The notes: generated by a model not told the origin, from the letters alone. Shown: positions 13,081 through 26,609, counted from the stretch's first letter. The stretch: DNA of 64,000 bases from Latrodectus hesperus (GCA_037975125.1 CM075857.1:71684345-71748344), one strand, 5' to 3'. Translations and numbers: made by a program.

Positions 13081-13540
13081 ATCTTGCGGCATATGCTTAT
13101 GAGGCGTATAAAAAATCTCCGCTTAGGGAAGGAAATCCCTAAAAGATCTTCACGCGCCATCAAGCATCGGGAGATAAGTATCCAATTTTCTTAAAGATCG
13201 TACTTGGAGCAAGGCTTCCAGCTCATCAATTACCCGGGTTACCAAGCAATGGCCTCCTAGAAACTTCCGAATTTCCCTTACTAACGGATCCATGATCGTA
13301 GAATGTCCATTTGGTCAGTCAGGCGAAAAGAAATCAAGAGGGATTGGTCATAAGACCCATGAATACTGTAACGCATCGAATTGACAGCATAGGCATAGAA
13401 TGAATTCCGAAACCCTTAGTATCATACAAACTTTCCGGAGTGATTTGAAGTTTGATGATAGCATTGGCGATTTATCCTTGATTAGATCTAAGGTGAAAAG
13501 AGATAGGCCAAACTACAAATAACTCCCTGAAATTTATTTT
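13081..13540. other. GC-richer block of unknown origin
   Basis: About 450 bp with clearly higher G+C than both flanks starts near atcttgcggcatatgctt and ends near gataggccaaactacaaa. On the minus strand an ATG at about 13292 opens a short frame of about 47 codons, ending near 13151, too short to call a gene. No transposase, RT, SINE box or tRNA signature was recognised. It is probably a fragment of an interspersed repeat or an old gene or retroelement fragment, but the family is unknown. Confidence 0.35.
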
Positions 13541-14688
13541 GCGCAAATATAAGCGTGCTTAAATTACATAATTAATTAAAAATTCATTTTATAATTCATT
13601 CTATTTTATGAACAAAATGAATATAGTTTAATGTGTTAAAAAATCTAATTTGTGTGTAACTGTTTTCAAAAATTGATAAAACTAATATATAACTTTTGCA
13701 ACATGTTCAGTATATTTAATTCCTTAAACAATTGTTTTTATAAAATATATGCAATAAAAATAAAAATAATAGCTTGTTATTCTTTCAAAATGAAAAAGTA
13801 ATTTAGATACAATAAAAATATAATTAATCACCATGTAGAAGTTTTGATAAAATAATTGATATTAAAATCAATGTAAAATATTTAATTACAAATTATATAT
13901 TCAGTGTATTAAATTCATAGCTTAAAAATTTCTCTGAACATTGTTTTTGAAGTAATTAACTTTTCTAAATAACGTTTAGTCAAAATGAAAAAGAATAAAT
14001 CATGTTGAAAATATTTTATTTCTTGATAATTTTAAAAATAGTAATTTAAAGTTTTTTTCACCAACAAAATTAAATATCTTTTATTACATTATATGCGAAA
14101 ACATTTAATTCTACTGTCATTATATTAGTATTTTTACAATAATATTTGTTTCTTTAATTGAGATATCATATAAGGATATAAAAGTTCTTTGAATAAAATA
14201 TTAGAAACTGGTTAGATACAAAAACTAACCTTTACTAATGCAATAAAAGTTTTCAAATATTTGTACCAATTAAATTTTAAAAATATTTCAGAGTGAGTTG
14301 AAGAATAATGGAAATATATTTAGCTTAAGATTGCTTGCCACTAAATTCAATGTTTTTTGTAATTTGATTTCATGCATAATATATATAAATTATGCATTAA
14401 ATCAAATTACACAAACTAAGCTTAATTTAATAACATGTGTGTATATATGGTGCTATGGACATGTTCAGAATCACACAGAAATTGAACTCTAAAATTAAAA
14501 ATTTCACGCGTAGAATTATCACACAGATCTTGAACAATAATATGCAAATTTCAAGAAACAACCAGATGGCACCGATAGTACATCACAATGACGAAAGTGT
14601 AAGAGAGGTGTATATAAGGAATGGTTGCAAAGAAGTAAAATTGTTCTCAAGCGCTTTAAATGCCTTTCAGTGCAATAACCGCATAGTT
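13541..14688. other. AT-rich non-coding stretch preceding Tc1 relic
   Basis: No gene is supported. The frame that continues into the Tc1 relic is open from 14437, but its first 84 codons look unlike transposase and are most likely element 5' UTR or flank. Confidence 0.6.
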
Positions 14689-15541
14689 ATGGCACAAAGG
14701 AAGCATTTGGATAATGTTTTAGGTTGTAGAATTATCGGCCGTCTGGAACTTGAACGTACCCAGCTGGAAGTATCCGAGGAACTTGGAATCGGCCAGAGTG
14801 TCACCTCCAAGCTATGGCAACAGTTCCAAGATGATGGTAATAAGAGTAGACGTTGCAGCCCAGATCGCCCTGTTATAACGCTGAATGAGGACCGTTATTT
14901 GGCAGATATTGCCAAAAAAATGACGGATCATAGCATCAGACCTGTTTCGTCAGCTCTCTTCAGCTACCGGTACTACACTTACAAGGCAGACCGTGTACAG
15001 ACGCTTAAGTTACATTGGTCTATATGCTCGTAGGCCGGTCAGATGTGTTCCACTCAATGCAACTCACTGTCACCAGTGGTTTGAATGGAGTAGAGAGTGG
15101 TCACCGCAACAGTGGTCTTGTGTGATGTTTTCCGAGGAGACCAGGTATAGTTCTGGGTTACAGAACTAGCCTTCATGTTCATAACATAATCATGACAGGC
15201 CACATCTATTGGGAGGTAACTGGTTTGTTTCGGGGCACCCTGGATGCAACTCCCGTCTTTACCGTGCAAACATTTTAGATGAATGCCTTCAATAGGAGGA
15301 TATCAACCACATGGACTGGCCAGCATACTTATCCTACTTGAATCCAATAGAGCATGTGTGGGACATGCTTGGCCGACGTATTGCTGTCCGTTAACCCCGA
15401 CCCACATATCTACCGGAACTTCTGAGAGCATTGCTTGATGAGTGGTACAATATTACCCGAGATCAGATCGATAATTTTATACTCAGCATGCCTAGGCTTT
15501 GCACAGCCTGTATTGAATTGTCTGGGGAGCATACTATGTAA
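14689..15541 (+). pseudogene. Tc1-like transposase pseudogene
   Basis: The ATG at 14689 starts MAQRKHLDNVLG. It leads into an N-terminal helix-turn-helix DNA-binding domain (RIIGRLELERTQLEVSEEL, then IGQSVTSKLWQQFQDDGN). This is followed by the basic linker and second helical domain typical of Tc1-family transposases. A frameshift between about 14940 and 14977 moves the reading to another frame, where LTRQTVYRRL, then ARRPVRC, then FEWSREW and QQWSCVMFSEETRY follow. In the last motif the usual first catalytic D (FSDES-type) reads E. About 150 bp of the catalytic core is then missing by comparison with the family layout, and the second-aspartate block (DDNARPH-type) is unreadable. The third block survives (SYLNPIEHVWDMLGRR, about 15326-15378) and the C-terminus ends near 15541. 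The element is therefore dead. Terminal inverted repeats were not resolved. Its strand and sequence differ from the relics at 10.5 and 27 kb. Confidence 0.85.
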
Positions 15542-16430
<889 letters not shown>

Positions 16431-16445
16431 CATGTATGTATATGT

Positions 16446-18162
16446 AGTTTACATTTATTATTGTTTATTAGTTCTGCCCCCTATTAATATTTTAGATTAA
16501 ATTTTAACTTACTTCTACAAAATATTCAATTAAGTTCTAGAGAAAGTAACTGAACTGTTAAATCAAGGTGCATCGTTATTCGAGTGCCAGTTAATTCGTA
16601 TATGATAGACAGTTGGAAACTCATTTTATCTGGTCAAGAATTTGTTGATATATTATAAACGGCTTGGTGGTTTTCTCAATCTGAAATGCAGCTTATGTCA
16701 GTGTTAAGGCTGCAAAGTAGAATGCTCTTACTATGCTGAAAATCAGTGATAATTAATTAATTAATTGCGTCTAAGCTCCCCATTGAAATCAGGTCACTTT
16801 GCGTGATTGATTCGAAGACGAAATCAAATAGATTACAAATAGATCAAACTGTTGGATTTGTTGACATATGTTACTATTCAATTTCTCAAGCATTGTTATT
16901 TTAAAATACATCATAAGCAATTATTATATGCAAAAGAAATCTGATAATAGTTTTAGTCAATGATACACAAATTGCTTTTAGTTATTTTTGAAATTTGAAA
17001 AAATGCCATAAGCACTTACTTAAAAGAAGTACTGGATATAAATTGCATGTAGAAATAAAAAATAGTCTCCAGTTAAAAGAGATCAACATTTTAAATGCAG
17101 AAATATTTTTATAAGTTTACAAATATACTTTTAAAACTAAAATGTCTTCACATGTCTAGATAGTTTGAAAGGTTTACAGTGGAGTTTCTAAAGTATTTCT
17201 TAAATTTTATATATTTAAGAAACTATATTCTTCATTTAAAACAAGTTTTAAAAATCTTGTAACGAAAAATGTAGTCAATTAATGCAGTTCATTCAATATC
17301 ATACAAAGAATTTAGGATAAGGCCTTAAGGATAAATCTTTACTTTAAATTAGTATTTGCTCTAGTTAAAATCATGCTGATAGTACTAGTTCTTCAAAGGG
17401 AATTCTTCAAATCATTAGTTTACTTTAATTCTAATGTAAACTTTAAAAGTATTTGATTTAAAAATTTGCTTTAAGAATCTTTAATAAAAATAAAAAAAAT
17501 TATGGTAAACATCGTGAATTTCAAGTCCCACACATTCATAGCTGTAAGAAATATTCTACGATGTAAAAGTTAAATTGATTGTAAAAAAAAAAAATAAGAA
17601 AATAACTAAATAAATACTAATAGTATTGAATACTATTGATTATTAAAATAATATACATCAATGGTTTAAATAATGACAGTTGTCTGACTGTATAAATAAA
17701 CCCTATTCATTCCTGCAAAATGTTGATTAAATAACAAAAAATATACCTATTGTAAAATATAATTGTGGTAGAGAGTACACAATTAATAGGAAACGATTTT
17801 TTGTGTAAGCGTTTTATAAAATATTTTACAGATTAATTCATGAAGAATTATATTTTATAGTATTCACTGATATATAATTTCAAATATTGCTCAGTGAAAA
17901 AGAAAATTTTGCGTAATTAAGTCTGCACTATACACATTGACTCATAGTAACAGCTTTTATGTCATTTTCTAATATAAATTGATAACTTTAGATACATTTC
18001 CATTGTGCAATGAATCCTGTTTGAAGTTGGAGAACAAAAATGTTTTCTAAAACTACTTGATATATCATTCTACTATTTTACTTTATTTCTATTTACTAAA
18101 ATGTAATATGTTTTAGTATATTATTATAAATAAAAGGTATGATTCCTCAAAAGCTAAAACAA
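16446..18162. other. AT-rich non-coding stretch
   Basis: No gene was seen. 16560-16830 is slightly GC-richer but shows no recognisable motif. A poly(A) run of about 13 lies near 17582-17594. Confidence 0.6.
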
Positions 18163-18229
18163 ACGTGATAAAAAATAAGTACATAATACAGCTCTCCAAC
18201 CTGTATTATGTACTTATTTTTTATCACGT
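18163..18229. repeat. Perfect inverted repeat, 29-bp arms, 9-bp loop
   Basis: The left arm (18163-18191) begins acgtgataaaaaataagt and ends aatacag. The right arm (18201-18229) is its exact reverse complement. The loop is ctctccaac. The match stops one base outside the arms. The transcript of either strand would fold into a 29-bp hairpin. The sequence alone does not say whether this is a foldback mini-element, a replication template-switch product or a small-RNA precursor. Confidence 0.95.
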
Positions 18230-20472
<2,243 letters not shown>

Positions 20473-20597
20473 ACAAATTTATAAATAATGATTATATTTG
20501 TCTTAAAATATCTCAGACAGATCAGAAATTCTCACATTTTGGGCAAAAATTGCGGTATTTAGATGTGTTGTAGTTTAAAAGCGGATTTCCTAATGAT

Positions 20598-20671
20598 TTG
20601 GCGACTTGGCGACAATTGGCGAGATTCTTGGCGACTTGGCGACTTTTGGCGAGATTTTTGGCGACTTGGCG
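20598..20671 (+). repeat. Short tandem units (TTGGCGA-type) in LTR U3
   Basis: Six to seven copies of a degenerate 8-15 bp unit built on ttggcga are clustered in U3, about 120-190 bp upstream of the TATA box. The 3' LTR has one 8-bp unit fewer. Such arrays in U3 often act as enhancer or transcription-factor sites; that role here is inference. Confidence 0.7.
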
Positions 20672-20788
20672 AGAAATCGATACTTCTGGAAACATCCATC
20701 ACCTAAGCTCTAGGACCAATATTTTTCGAGATAGCCTAGAAGCTTCCAGAACCTTGGCGAAATTGGTAGATTTCTCCGCCAAGTCAGG

Positions 20789-20823
20789 TATAAATACCGC
20801 AGCCCGACATGGAAGAGTCAGTT
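20789..20823 (+). promoter_or_regulatory. LTR core promoter: TATA box plus initiator
   Basis: TATAAATA lies at 20789-20796 and TCAGTT at 20818-20823. The latter matches the arthropod initiator consensus TCAGTY. The candidate +1 A at 20820 is 31 bp from the first T of the TATA box, the expected spacing. This would place the U3/R boundary at about 20820. The same signals recur in the 3' LTR at about 26331-26365. Confidence 0.75.
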
Positions 20824-20995
20824 TTGTGAAGACAGTCAGTGAGTGAATACGACTAGTTGTGACTGCTAGTTGTTCTCTGTCTGAGGTATTTGAGACCTGT
20901 GATTGGAAGCTATTTCTTATTGTATCTGACGAATTGTAGCTGTATAATTGTGATTGTTACAGCGGGAATTTCGTTTATCTAGTGAAGTTTTTACG

Positions 20996-21001
20996 AATAA
21001 A
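20996..21001 (+). terminator. Polyadenylation signal AATAAA in LTR
   Basis: AATAAA is followed within 10-20 bp by a TG-rich stretch (cttgtgttcattaagtgg). In the 3' LTR the equivalent hexamer (about 26538-26543) would direct 3' end formation of the genomic transcript, giving an R region from about 20820 to just past this site. Confidence 0.6.
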
Positions 21002-21072
21002 AGTCTTGTGTTCATTAAGTGGTTGCTTTATTCAACTCTCAATCAACACGAACCCGTGGAGCTCGGTACAAC

Positions 21073-21090
21073 TGGTGTCAGAATCGGGAT
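21073..21090 (+). promoter_or_regulatory. Primer-binding site (tRNA-type)
   Basis: TGGTGTCAGAATCGGGAT starts two bases after the LTR terminal CA. Its first eight bases are complementary to a tRNA 3' end TGACACCA, as found in some tRNA-Leu species. The tRNA assignment is inference; the position and the TGG start are as expected for minus-strand priming. Confidence 0.8.
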
Positions 21091-21100
21091 TGAAGAGTTG

Positions 21101-24100
21101 ATGCAGCGTGTCACCAGAAAAATGGATATGGATTTAATGAAAAGTCTTCTCGAAAAATTAGCGGAGCAGATGGCTGAGATGAAAGCTGGACAAGAAGATA
21201 TGAAAACCGAGATGAAAGCTGGACAAGAAGAGATTAAAACCGAAATGATGAAAGAGATGAAAGCTGGACAAGAAGAGATGAAAGCTAGACAAGAAGAGAT
21301 TAACACCGAGATGATGAAAGAGATAAAATCTGGACAGGATGAGCTCAAGAAGGACATTGTAAGTGTTAAAGAAGAATTCTCCAACATCATTCAGGAGAAG
21401 ATGAATGCAATGGAGGATAAGGTAACTTCAGTAGAAACTAAAGTTCTAGAGATAGAAGAAAACGTGGAAGAAGCATTAGACAATATCAATAAGGAGATTG
21501 AAAGCTTGAAGAAGCAAATGTCAAACAAACATGAGGAACCCAACGTGACATTTGTGCCTTCCCTAGCCAATATTAAACTCTCAACATTTGATGGGAAATC
21601 ATCCTGGCAAGTATACAAGACCCAGTTTATGATGGTAGCGGAAGCTAATGGATGGAATCCCCGAGCCCAAGCTTTTCACCTGGCGGCTTCTTTAAGAGGA
21701 GACGCGGCTGACATCCTCGAGACGCTTCCGGAGGAGCAGAGGCACGATTTCCAAGCCCTATCGAGTGCGCTTGAGCTGCGGTTTGGAGATAAGTGCACTA
21801 AAGAATATAGCAGACTACAGTTAAAGTCACGCTATCAAAAAGCGGGTGAAAGTCTTCAAGAATTGGCTGCCGATATTCAGCGACTTTCCCATCTAGCATT
21901 TTCGGACTGCCCAGCTGAGACACGTCAGGATCTGGCTCTCCATCACTTCATCGATAGTGTGAGGGATCCGGAGATACAGAAAACACTTAGACTCGCCGAT
22001 GTCAAAGATATTGGATCTGCCCTAGTCTACGCACATAAGATAGAGGCTGCCCAGCAGGCCGCGCGTAAAGACCGGCACTCAATCAGAGCCGTCTCTACTA
22101 CTGATAAGGACTATGATCTCAGAAAGCAAATCGAAGAACTGCGGCGAAAATTCCGTAACTTAGAAATGAGTAAAGGTGGCAGAAACACGAAAATTCAGTG
22201 TTGGACTTGCGGTGCAGTCGGACACGTTCAGAGAGACTGCCCAAAACGAAAAGATGATGGAAATGATCTTCGTCAGAAGCCCCATTTCAAATTGTTTCAT
22301 ATTTCTTCCGTAAGTAGCGGCGACAACGGACTTTTCGTTATGGGACATGTCAACGAAGTTCCCTGCAGAATAATAATCGATACTGGAGCCAACGTAACTA
22401 TCATTAGGACAGATTTGGCTCGCAAACTTGGTGACAAACTTATCTGGACGCCGCCCTGCATTACCCTCCAAACTGTGACATGTGACAAGATTAAAGTGCA
22501 TGGAAAAATAAATCTAGACATTGCATTTGGTAATGCCGTGTACCATCATATGGCATATGTCGCTGATATAAATGACGAATTTATTCTCGGATTGGACTTT
22601 CTCAAAGAAAACCATTTCAAGTTAGATTTTAAAAATAATGAACTACACTCATGTTCTGAAGACATAGCGATTTTTAAGACGAAATATTCAGATATTAAAA
22701 CAGTCCATCATATAACTGCGAAGAGTGAAACAACATTACCACCAAGAACTGAGACAATAGTTTGCGGAGCTCTTTCAGAAGATAATAATTTTCATTATGG
22801 ATTGACTGAATATCCAGATTCCGACAATAGCGTTAAAGGAGTACTAGTGGCTTCTTCACTCGTCGATCTTTCACGAAATGTAATCCCGGTAAGAGTTGCT
22901 AATCTAAGTAATAAGGTAAAACTTATAAAAGAAGGAGAAGTGCTAGCGACTTGCACTCCAGTGACCTGTATTAACCGAAATTGTCAAGCCACACTATCTG
23001 AGCCTCCTGACACTCTAATTAATGAACTCCTTCAGAGAGCAGAGTTAGATGATAAACAGAGGAATGCTGCAAGAAATTTATTATTAGAATTCGGAGATCT
23101 CTTTTCCAAGAAATCAGATGATGTTGGGCGAACCAAATTGACACAGCACCGAATCAATACAGGAAATCATCCAACCATTAAACAACATCCGAGAAGATTG
23201 CCATTCGCTAAGCAGGAAGAGGTGGATAATCTTCTGATGGAAATGCAGCAGAATGACATTATTGAGCCATCAGAGAGTCCTTGGGCTTCGCCTATTGTTT
23301 TAGTTCGGAAGAAAGATGGTTCTACCCGATTCTGCGTTGACTATCGTCGGTTAAACAACATCACTAAAAAAGATAGTTACCCTCTTCCTAGGATTGACGA
23401 TACACTTGATGCTTTATCCGGAAAACAATGGTTTTCGACTTTGGATCTCAAGAGTGGTTATTGGCAAGTAGAGATACATCCTGAGGATCGAGAAAAGACT
23501 GCATTCACCACAGGACAAGGACTTTGGCAGTTCAAGGTTATGCCATTTGGGCTTTGCAATGCACCTGCAACGTTTGAGCGCCTGATGGAGACAGTATTAC
23601 GAGGACTTTCCTACGAAGCCTGTTTGGTATATTTGGACGATATCATTATTGTAGGGCGCACATTCGAAGACCATTTAAGAAACATCCGAAAGGTGCTGGA
23701 AAAATTAAAAATGGCCAACCTGAAGCTGAATCCTTGCAAATGTAATTTATTCCGACCTGAAGTAAGCTATCTGGGACACATTATCTCTGCTGAAGGTGTA
23801 AGAACAGATCCTGAAAAGATCTCCGCAGTTAAGGACTGGAGTCGTCCAAAAGATGTCCACCAATTAAGAAGTTTTCTTGGACTATGCACATATTACAGGA
23901 AATTTGTTAAGGGTTTTTCAAGTATTGCCAGACCTCTTCACAAGTTGACAGAAGTTAAACAGAGATTTCTATGGACAGATGAATGTGAGAAAGCTTTTAA
24001 ACAACTGAAGGAGGCGTTGACATCTTCGCCCGTTCTTGCATATCCCCAGCCCGAAAAATTATTCATTTTAGATACGGATGCCAGCAACGAAAATATCGGA

Positions 24101-25831
24101 GCTGTTTTGTCGCAAGAAATTGATGATAAAGAATATGTCATTGCTTATTGGAGTAAATGTCTTTCGAAACCAGAGCGGAATTATTGTACAACCAGGAAGG
24201 AATTGCTGGCAATCGTCAAAGCCATAGAACATTTCCACCATTATCTCTATGGAAGAAAGTTCTTGCTCCGCACCGATCACGCATCCTTAACCTGGCTTTT
24301 AAATTTTAAAAATCCAGAAGGACAGGTAGCCAGATGGATTCAACGACTCCAGGAGTTTGACTTTGAAATACGTCATCGCAAAGGAACTCTGCATGGAAAT
24401 GCTGATGCACTATCAAGGAAACCGTGTAATGAAAGCTGCCGATATTGTTCTAGAGTAGAGAAGAACTATCAGTTAGTAAATCCTTCTGTACGCCAAGTTA
24501 CTGCTTCATCTCCATCGAAACCAGACCCATGGAGTGATAAAGAACTTAGAGAAGCCCAAAAAGAAGACCCAGATATAAATCCAATTTTAGAATTAAAAGA
24601 ATCTTCCAGCATGAAACCAAGTTGGCAGGATATCTCCACCTACAGTCCTGATACTAAACAATATTGGGCTCTTTGGGACTCACTCCATATAAGAAATGGT
24701 GTCTTATACAGGAAATGGGAGTCCGATGATGGACGTAATTTCAAATGGCAGCTTGTTCTCCCAAAATCAAGAATTTCAGATGTTTTGAAAGAATTGCACT
24801 GTAGCTCAACTGGAGGCCACTTCGGAGTAATGAAAACTCTACAGAAAGTTCGAGAACGCTTCTATTGGAGCAAAACGAGACAAGATGTAGAGAAATGGTG
24901 CCAATCTTGTGATGACTGTGCGGCACGTAAAGGACCGAAGAAACGTAGCCGAGGAAGGTTGCAGCGGTACAACGTGGGAGCACCTTTTGAGAGGATAGCA
25001 TTGGACATTTTGGGTCCTTTACCACGATCCTCAAATGGCAACAAATACATACTAGTTGTCATGGACTACTTTACTAAGTGGCCTGAAGCGTTTGCAATCC
25101 CCGATCAAGAGGCGACTACAGTAGCCGAGGTTCTAGTGCAACAATGGGTTTCCAGATTCGGCACACCCTTACAAATTCATTCTGATCAAGGGACAAATTT
25201 CACCTCTGTTGTGTTTAAAGGAATGTGTCAAATTCTCGGAATAGACAAGACGCAGACCACGCCACTACACCCACAATCGGATGGCATGGTAGAGAGGTTT
25301 AACAGAACCATCTTGAATAACCTCTCCCTTATGGTTTCCAGAAATCAGCAAGATTGGGATTTGAAGCTACCGCTGTTTCTGCTTGCATATCGCAGTGCTG
25401 TCCATGAGACTACCGGATATACTCCTTCACAGATGCTCTTTGGTCGCGAACTTCGACTCCCTTGTGATCTTCAGTTTGGTCGTCCACCGGATACATCTTC
25501 ATCGCCAGAGGAATACCTTCGAGACCTTCAGGCACGTCTTGAAGATGTCCATAACTTCGCTCGAGACCGAATCAACCTGACGACCGAAAGAATGAAGACA
25601 AGGTATGACACAAGAGCGACGGGACATGAATTTCAAGAAGGTGACAAAGTTTGGTTGTGGAACCCGATTCGACGTAAAGGACTTTCTCCAAAGTTGCAAG
25701 CCAACTGGGAAGGTCCCTACACAGTTCTAAAAAGACTGAACGACGTCGTGGTTCGTATAAGAAAATCATCTTCTTCAAAACCAAAGGTAGTACATTATGA
25801 TAGATTAGCTCCTTATCGTAATGTAGAGTAA
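21101..25831 (+). CDS. Gag-Pol polyprotein of Ty3/Gypsy retrotransposon
   Basis: One frame of 1576 residues; the ATG at 21101 is the first in-frame methionine after the primer site. The frame is open back to 20954 through the LTR but has no earlier ATG. Residues about 17-143 form a charged coiled coil built from repeated KAGQEE-type units. A capsid-like Gag domain follows (about 160-330, LSTFDGKSSWQVYK onward). A CCHC zinc knuckle has C367, C370, H375 and C380 (CWTCGAVGHVQRDC). An aspartic protease has DTGA at 427. Reverse transcriptase spans about 696-890 with YLDD at 844-847. RNase H has TDAS with D993. Integrase has H1233, H1240, C1267, C1270 and a catalytic D1302, D1362, E1398 (D-x35-E), followed by a GPY module at 1538. 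All catalytic residues I could check are present, with no stop or frameshift. Gag and Pol are fused in one frame, so no frameshift signal is needed. The products would package, copy and integrate the element. No env. Confidence 0.96.
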   Translation: MQRVTRKMDMDLMKSLLEKLAEQMAEMKAGQEDMKTEMKAGQEEIKTEMMKEMKAGQEEMKARQEEINTEMMKEIKSGQDELKKDIVSVKEEFSNIIQEKMNAMEDKVTSVETKVLEIEENVEEALDNINKEIESLKKQMSNKHEEPNVTFVPSLANIKLSTFDGKSSWQVYKTQFMMVAEANGWNPRAQAFHLAASLRGDAADILETLPEEQRHDFQALSSALELRFGDKCTKEYSRLQLKSRYQKAGESLQELAADIQRLSHLAFSDCPAETRQDLALHHFIDSVRDPEIQKTLRLADVKDIGSALVYAHKIEAAQQAARKDRHSIRAVSTTDKDYDLRKQIEELRRKFRNLEMSKGGRNTKIQCWTCGAVGHVQRDCPKRKDDGNDLRQKPHFKLFHISSVSSGDNGLFVMGHVNEVPCRIIIDTGANVTIIRTDLARKLGDKLIWTPPCITLQTVTCDKIKVHGKINLDIAFGNAVYHHMAYVADINDEFILGLDFLKENHFKLDFKNNELHSCSEDIAIFKTKYSDIKTVHHITAKSETTLPPRTETIVCGALSEDNNFHYGLTEYPDSDNSVKGVLVASSLVDLSRNVIPVRVANLSNKVKLIKEGEVLATCTPVTCINRNCQATLSEPPDTLINELLQRAELDDKQRNAARNLLLEFGDLFSKKSDDVGRTKLTQHRINTGNHPTIKQHPRRLPFAKQEEVDNLLMEMQQNDIIEPSESPWASPIVLVRKKDGSTRFCVDYRRLNNITKKDSYPLPRIDDTLDALSGKQWFSTLDLKSGYWQVEIHPEDREKTAFTTGQGLWQFKVMPFGLCNAPATFERLMETVLRGLSYEACLVYLDDIIIVGRTFEDHLRNIRKVLEKLKMANLKLNPCKCNLFRPEVSYLGHIISAEGVRTDPEKISAVKDWSRPKDVHQLRSFLGLCTYYRKFVKGFSSIARPLHKLTEVKQRFLWTDECEKAFKQLKEALTSSPVLAYPQPEKLFILDTDASNENIGAVLSQEIDDKEYVIAYWSKCLSKPERNYCTTRKELLAIVKAIEHFHHYLYGRKFLLRTDHASLTWLLNFKNPEGQVARWIQRLQEFDFEIRHRKGTLHGNADALSRKPCNESCRYCSRVEKNYQLVNPSVRQVTASSPSKPDPWSDKELREAQKEDPDINPILELKESSSMKPSWQDISTYSPDTKQYWALWDSLHIRNGVLYRKWESDDGRNFKWQLVLPKSRISDVLKELHCSSTGGHFGVMKTLQKVRERFYWSKTRQDVEKWCQSCDDCAARKGPKKRSRGRLQRYNVGAPFERIALDILGPLPRSSNGNKYILVVMDYFTKWPEAFAIPDQEATTVAEVLVQQWVSRFGTPLQIHSDQGTNFTSVVFKGMCQILGIDKTQTTPLHPQSDGMVERFNRTILNNLSLMVSRNQQDWDLKLPLFLLAYRSAVHETTGYTPSQMLFGRELRLPCDLQFGRPPDTSSSPEEYLRDLQARLEDVHNFARDRINLTTERMKTRYDTRATGHEFQEGDKVWLWNPIRRKGLSPKLQANWEGPYTVLKRLNDVVVRIRKSSSSKPKVVHYDRLAPYRNVE
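21176..21342 (+). repeat. Imperfect tandem repeat within gag (coiled-coil coding)
   Basis: The unit gatgaaagctggacaagaag recurs with variants four to five times, encoding repeated K-A-G-Q-E-E and T-E-M-M-K-E segments. The arrangement suggests expansion by unequal exchange or template slippage inside the Gag N-terminal coiled coil. Confidence 0.85.
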
Positions 25832-26018
25832 AAATTAGTAGACCATGGTCTCTTTGTAAATAGTATAGATAATTTTTTTATCTTTTCTATTTTTTTGTAT
25901 TTTTAGTTGCTTGTGTATGTAATGTATCCTCTTGAAATGTAAATTCTCTTATAATTAATTTGGCCTCCTATCAGGGGATTGTACTGCCCGGGACGTGCAG
26001 TCCTTGAGAGGGGGGCAA
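25832..26018 (+). other. Gypsy 3' non-coding region with polypurine tract
   Basis: 187 bp lie between the Gag-Pol stop codon (TAA, 25829-25831) and the 3' LTR. It ends in the purine run gagagggggg (26006-26015) followed by caa directly before the LTR TG at 26019, the expected plus-strand primer. A small GC-rich hairpin-like segment (actgcccgggacgtgcagt, about 25983-26001) precedes it. Confidence 0.85.
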
Positions 26019-26609
26019 TGTTACAAATTTATAAATAATGATTATATTTGTCTTAAAATATCTCAGACAGATCAGAAATTCTCACATTTTGGGCAAAAAT
26101 TGCGGTATTTAGACGTGTTGTAGTTTAAAAGCGGATTTCCTAATGATTTGGCGACTTGGCGACAATTGGCGAGATTCTTGGCGACTTTTGGCGAGATTTT
26201 TGGCGACTTGGCGAGAAATCGATACTTCTGGAAACATCCATCACCTAAGCTCTAGGACCAATATTTTTCGAGATAGCCTAGAAGCTTCCAGAACCTTGGC
26301 GAAATTGGTAGATTTCTCCGCCAAGTCAGGTATAAATACCGCAGCCCGACATGGAAGAGTCAGTTTTGTGAAGACAGTCAGTGAGTGAATACGACTAGTT
26401 GTGACTGCTAGTTGTTCTCTGTCTGAGGTATTTGAGACCTGTGATTGGAAGCTATTTCTTATTGTATCTGACGAATTGTAGCTGTATAATTGTGATTGTT
26501 ACAGCGGGAATTTCGTTTATCTAGTGAAGTTTTTACGAATAAAAGTCTTGTGTTCATTAAGTGGTTGCTTTATTCAACTCTCAATCAACACGAACCCGTG
26601 GAGCTCGGT

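Noticed and set aside
20598..20846. 82-codon frame in the 5' LTR and its twin at 26143-26388
   Set aside because: It is LTR promoter sequence (U3 repeats, TATA box, initiator). The repeated residues come from the tandem units, and the frame mostly lies upstream of the predicted transcription start.
20954..21100. Extension of Gag-Pol upstream of the ATG at 21101
   Set aside because: The frame is open but begins at TTG, has no in-frame ATG, and runs through U5 and the primer-binding site.
21043..25784. Several minus-strand and alternate-frame open frames across the Gypsy element
   Set aside because: They are shadows of the Gag-Pol coding sequence and lack motifs.
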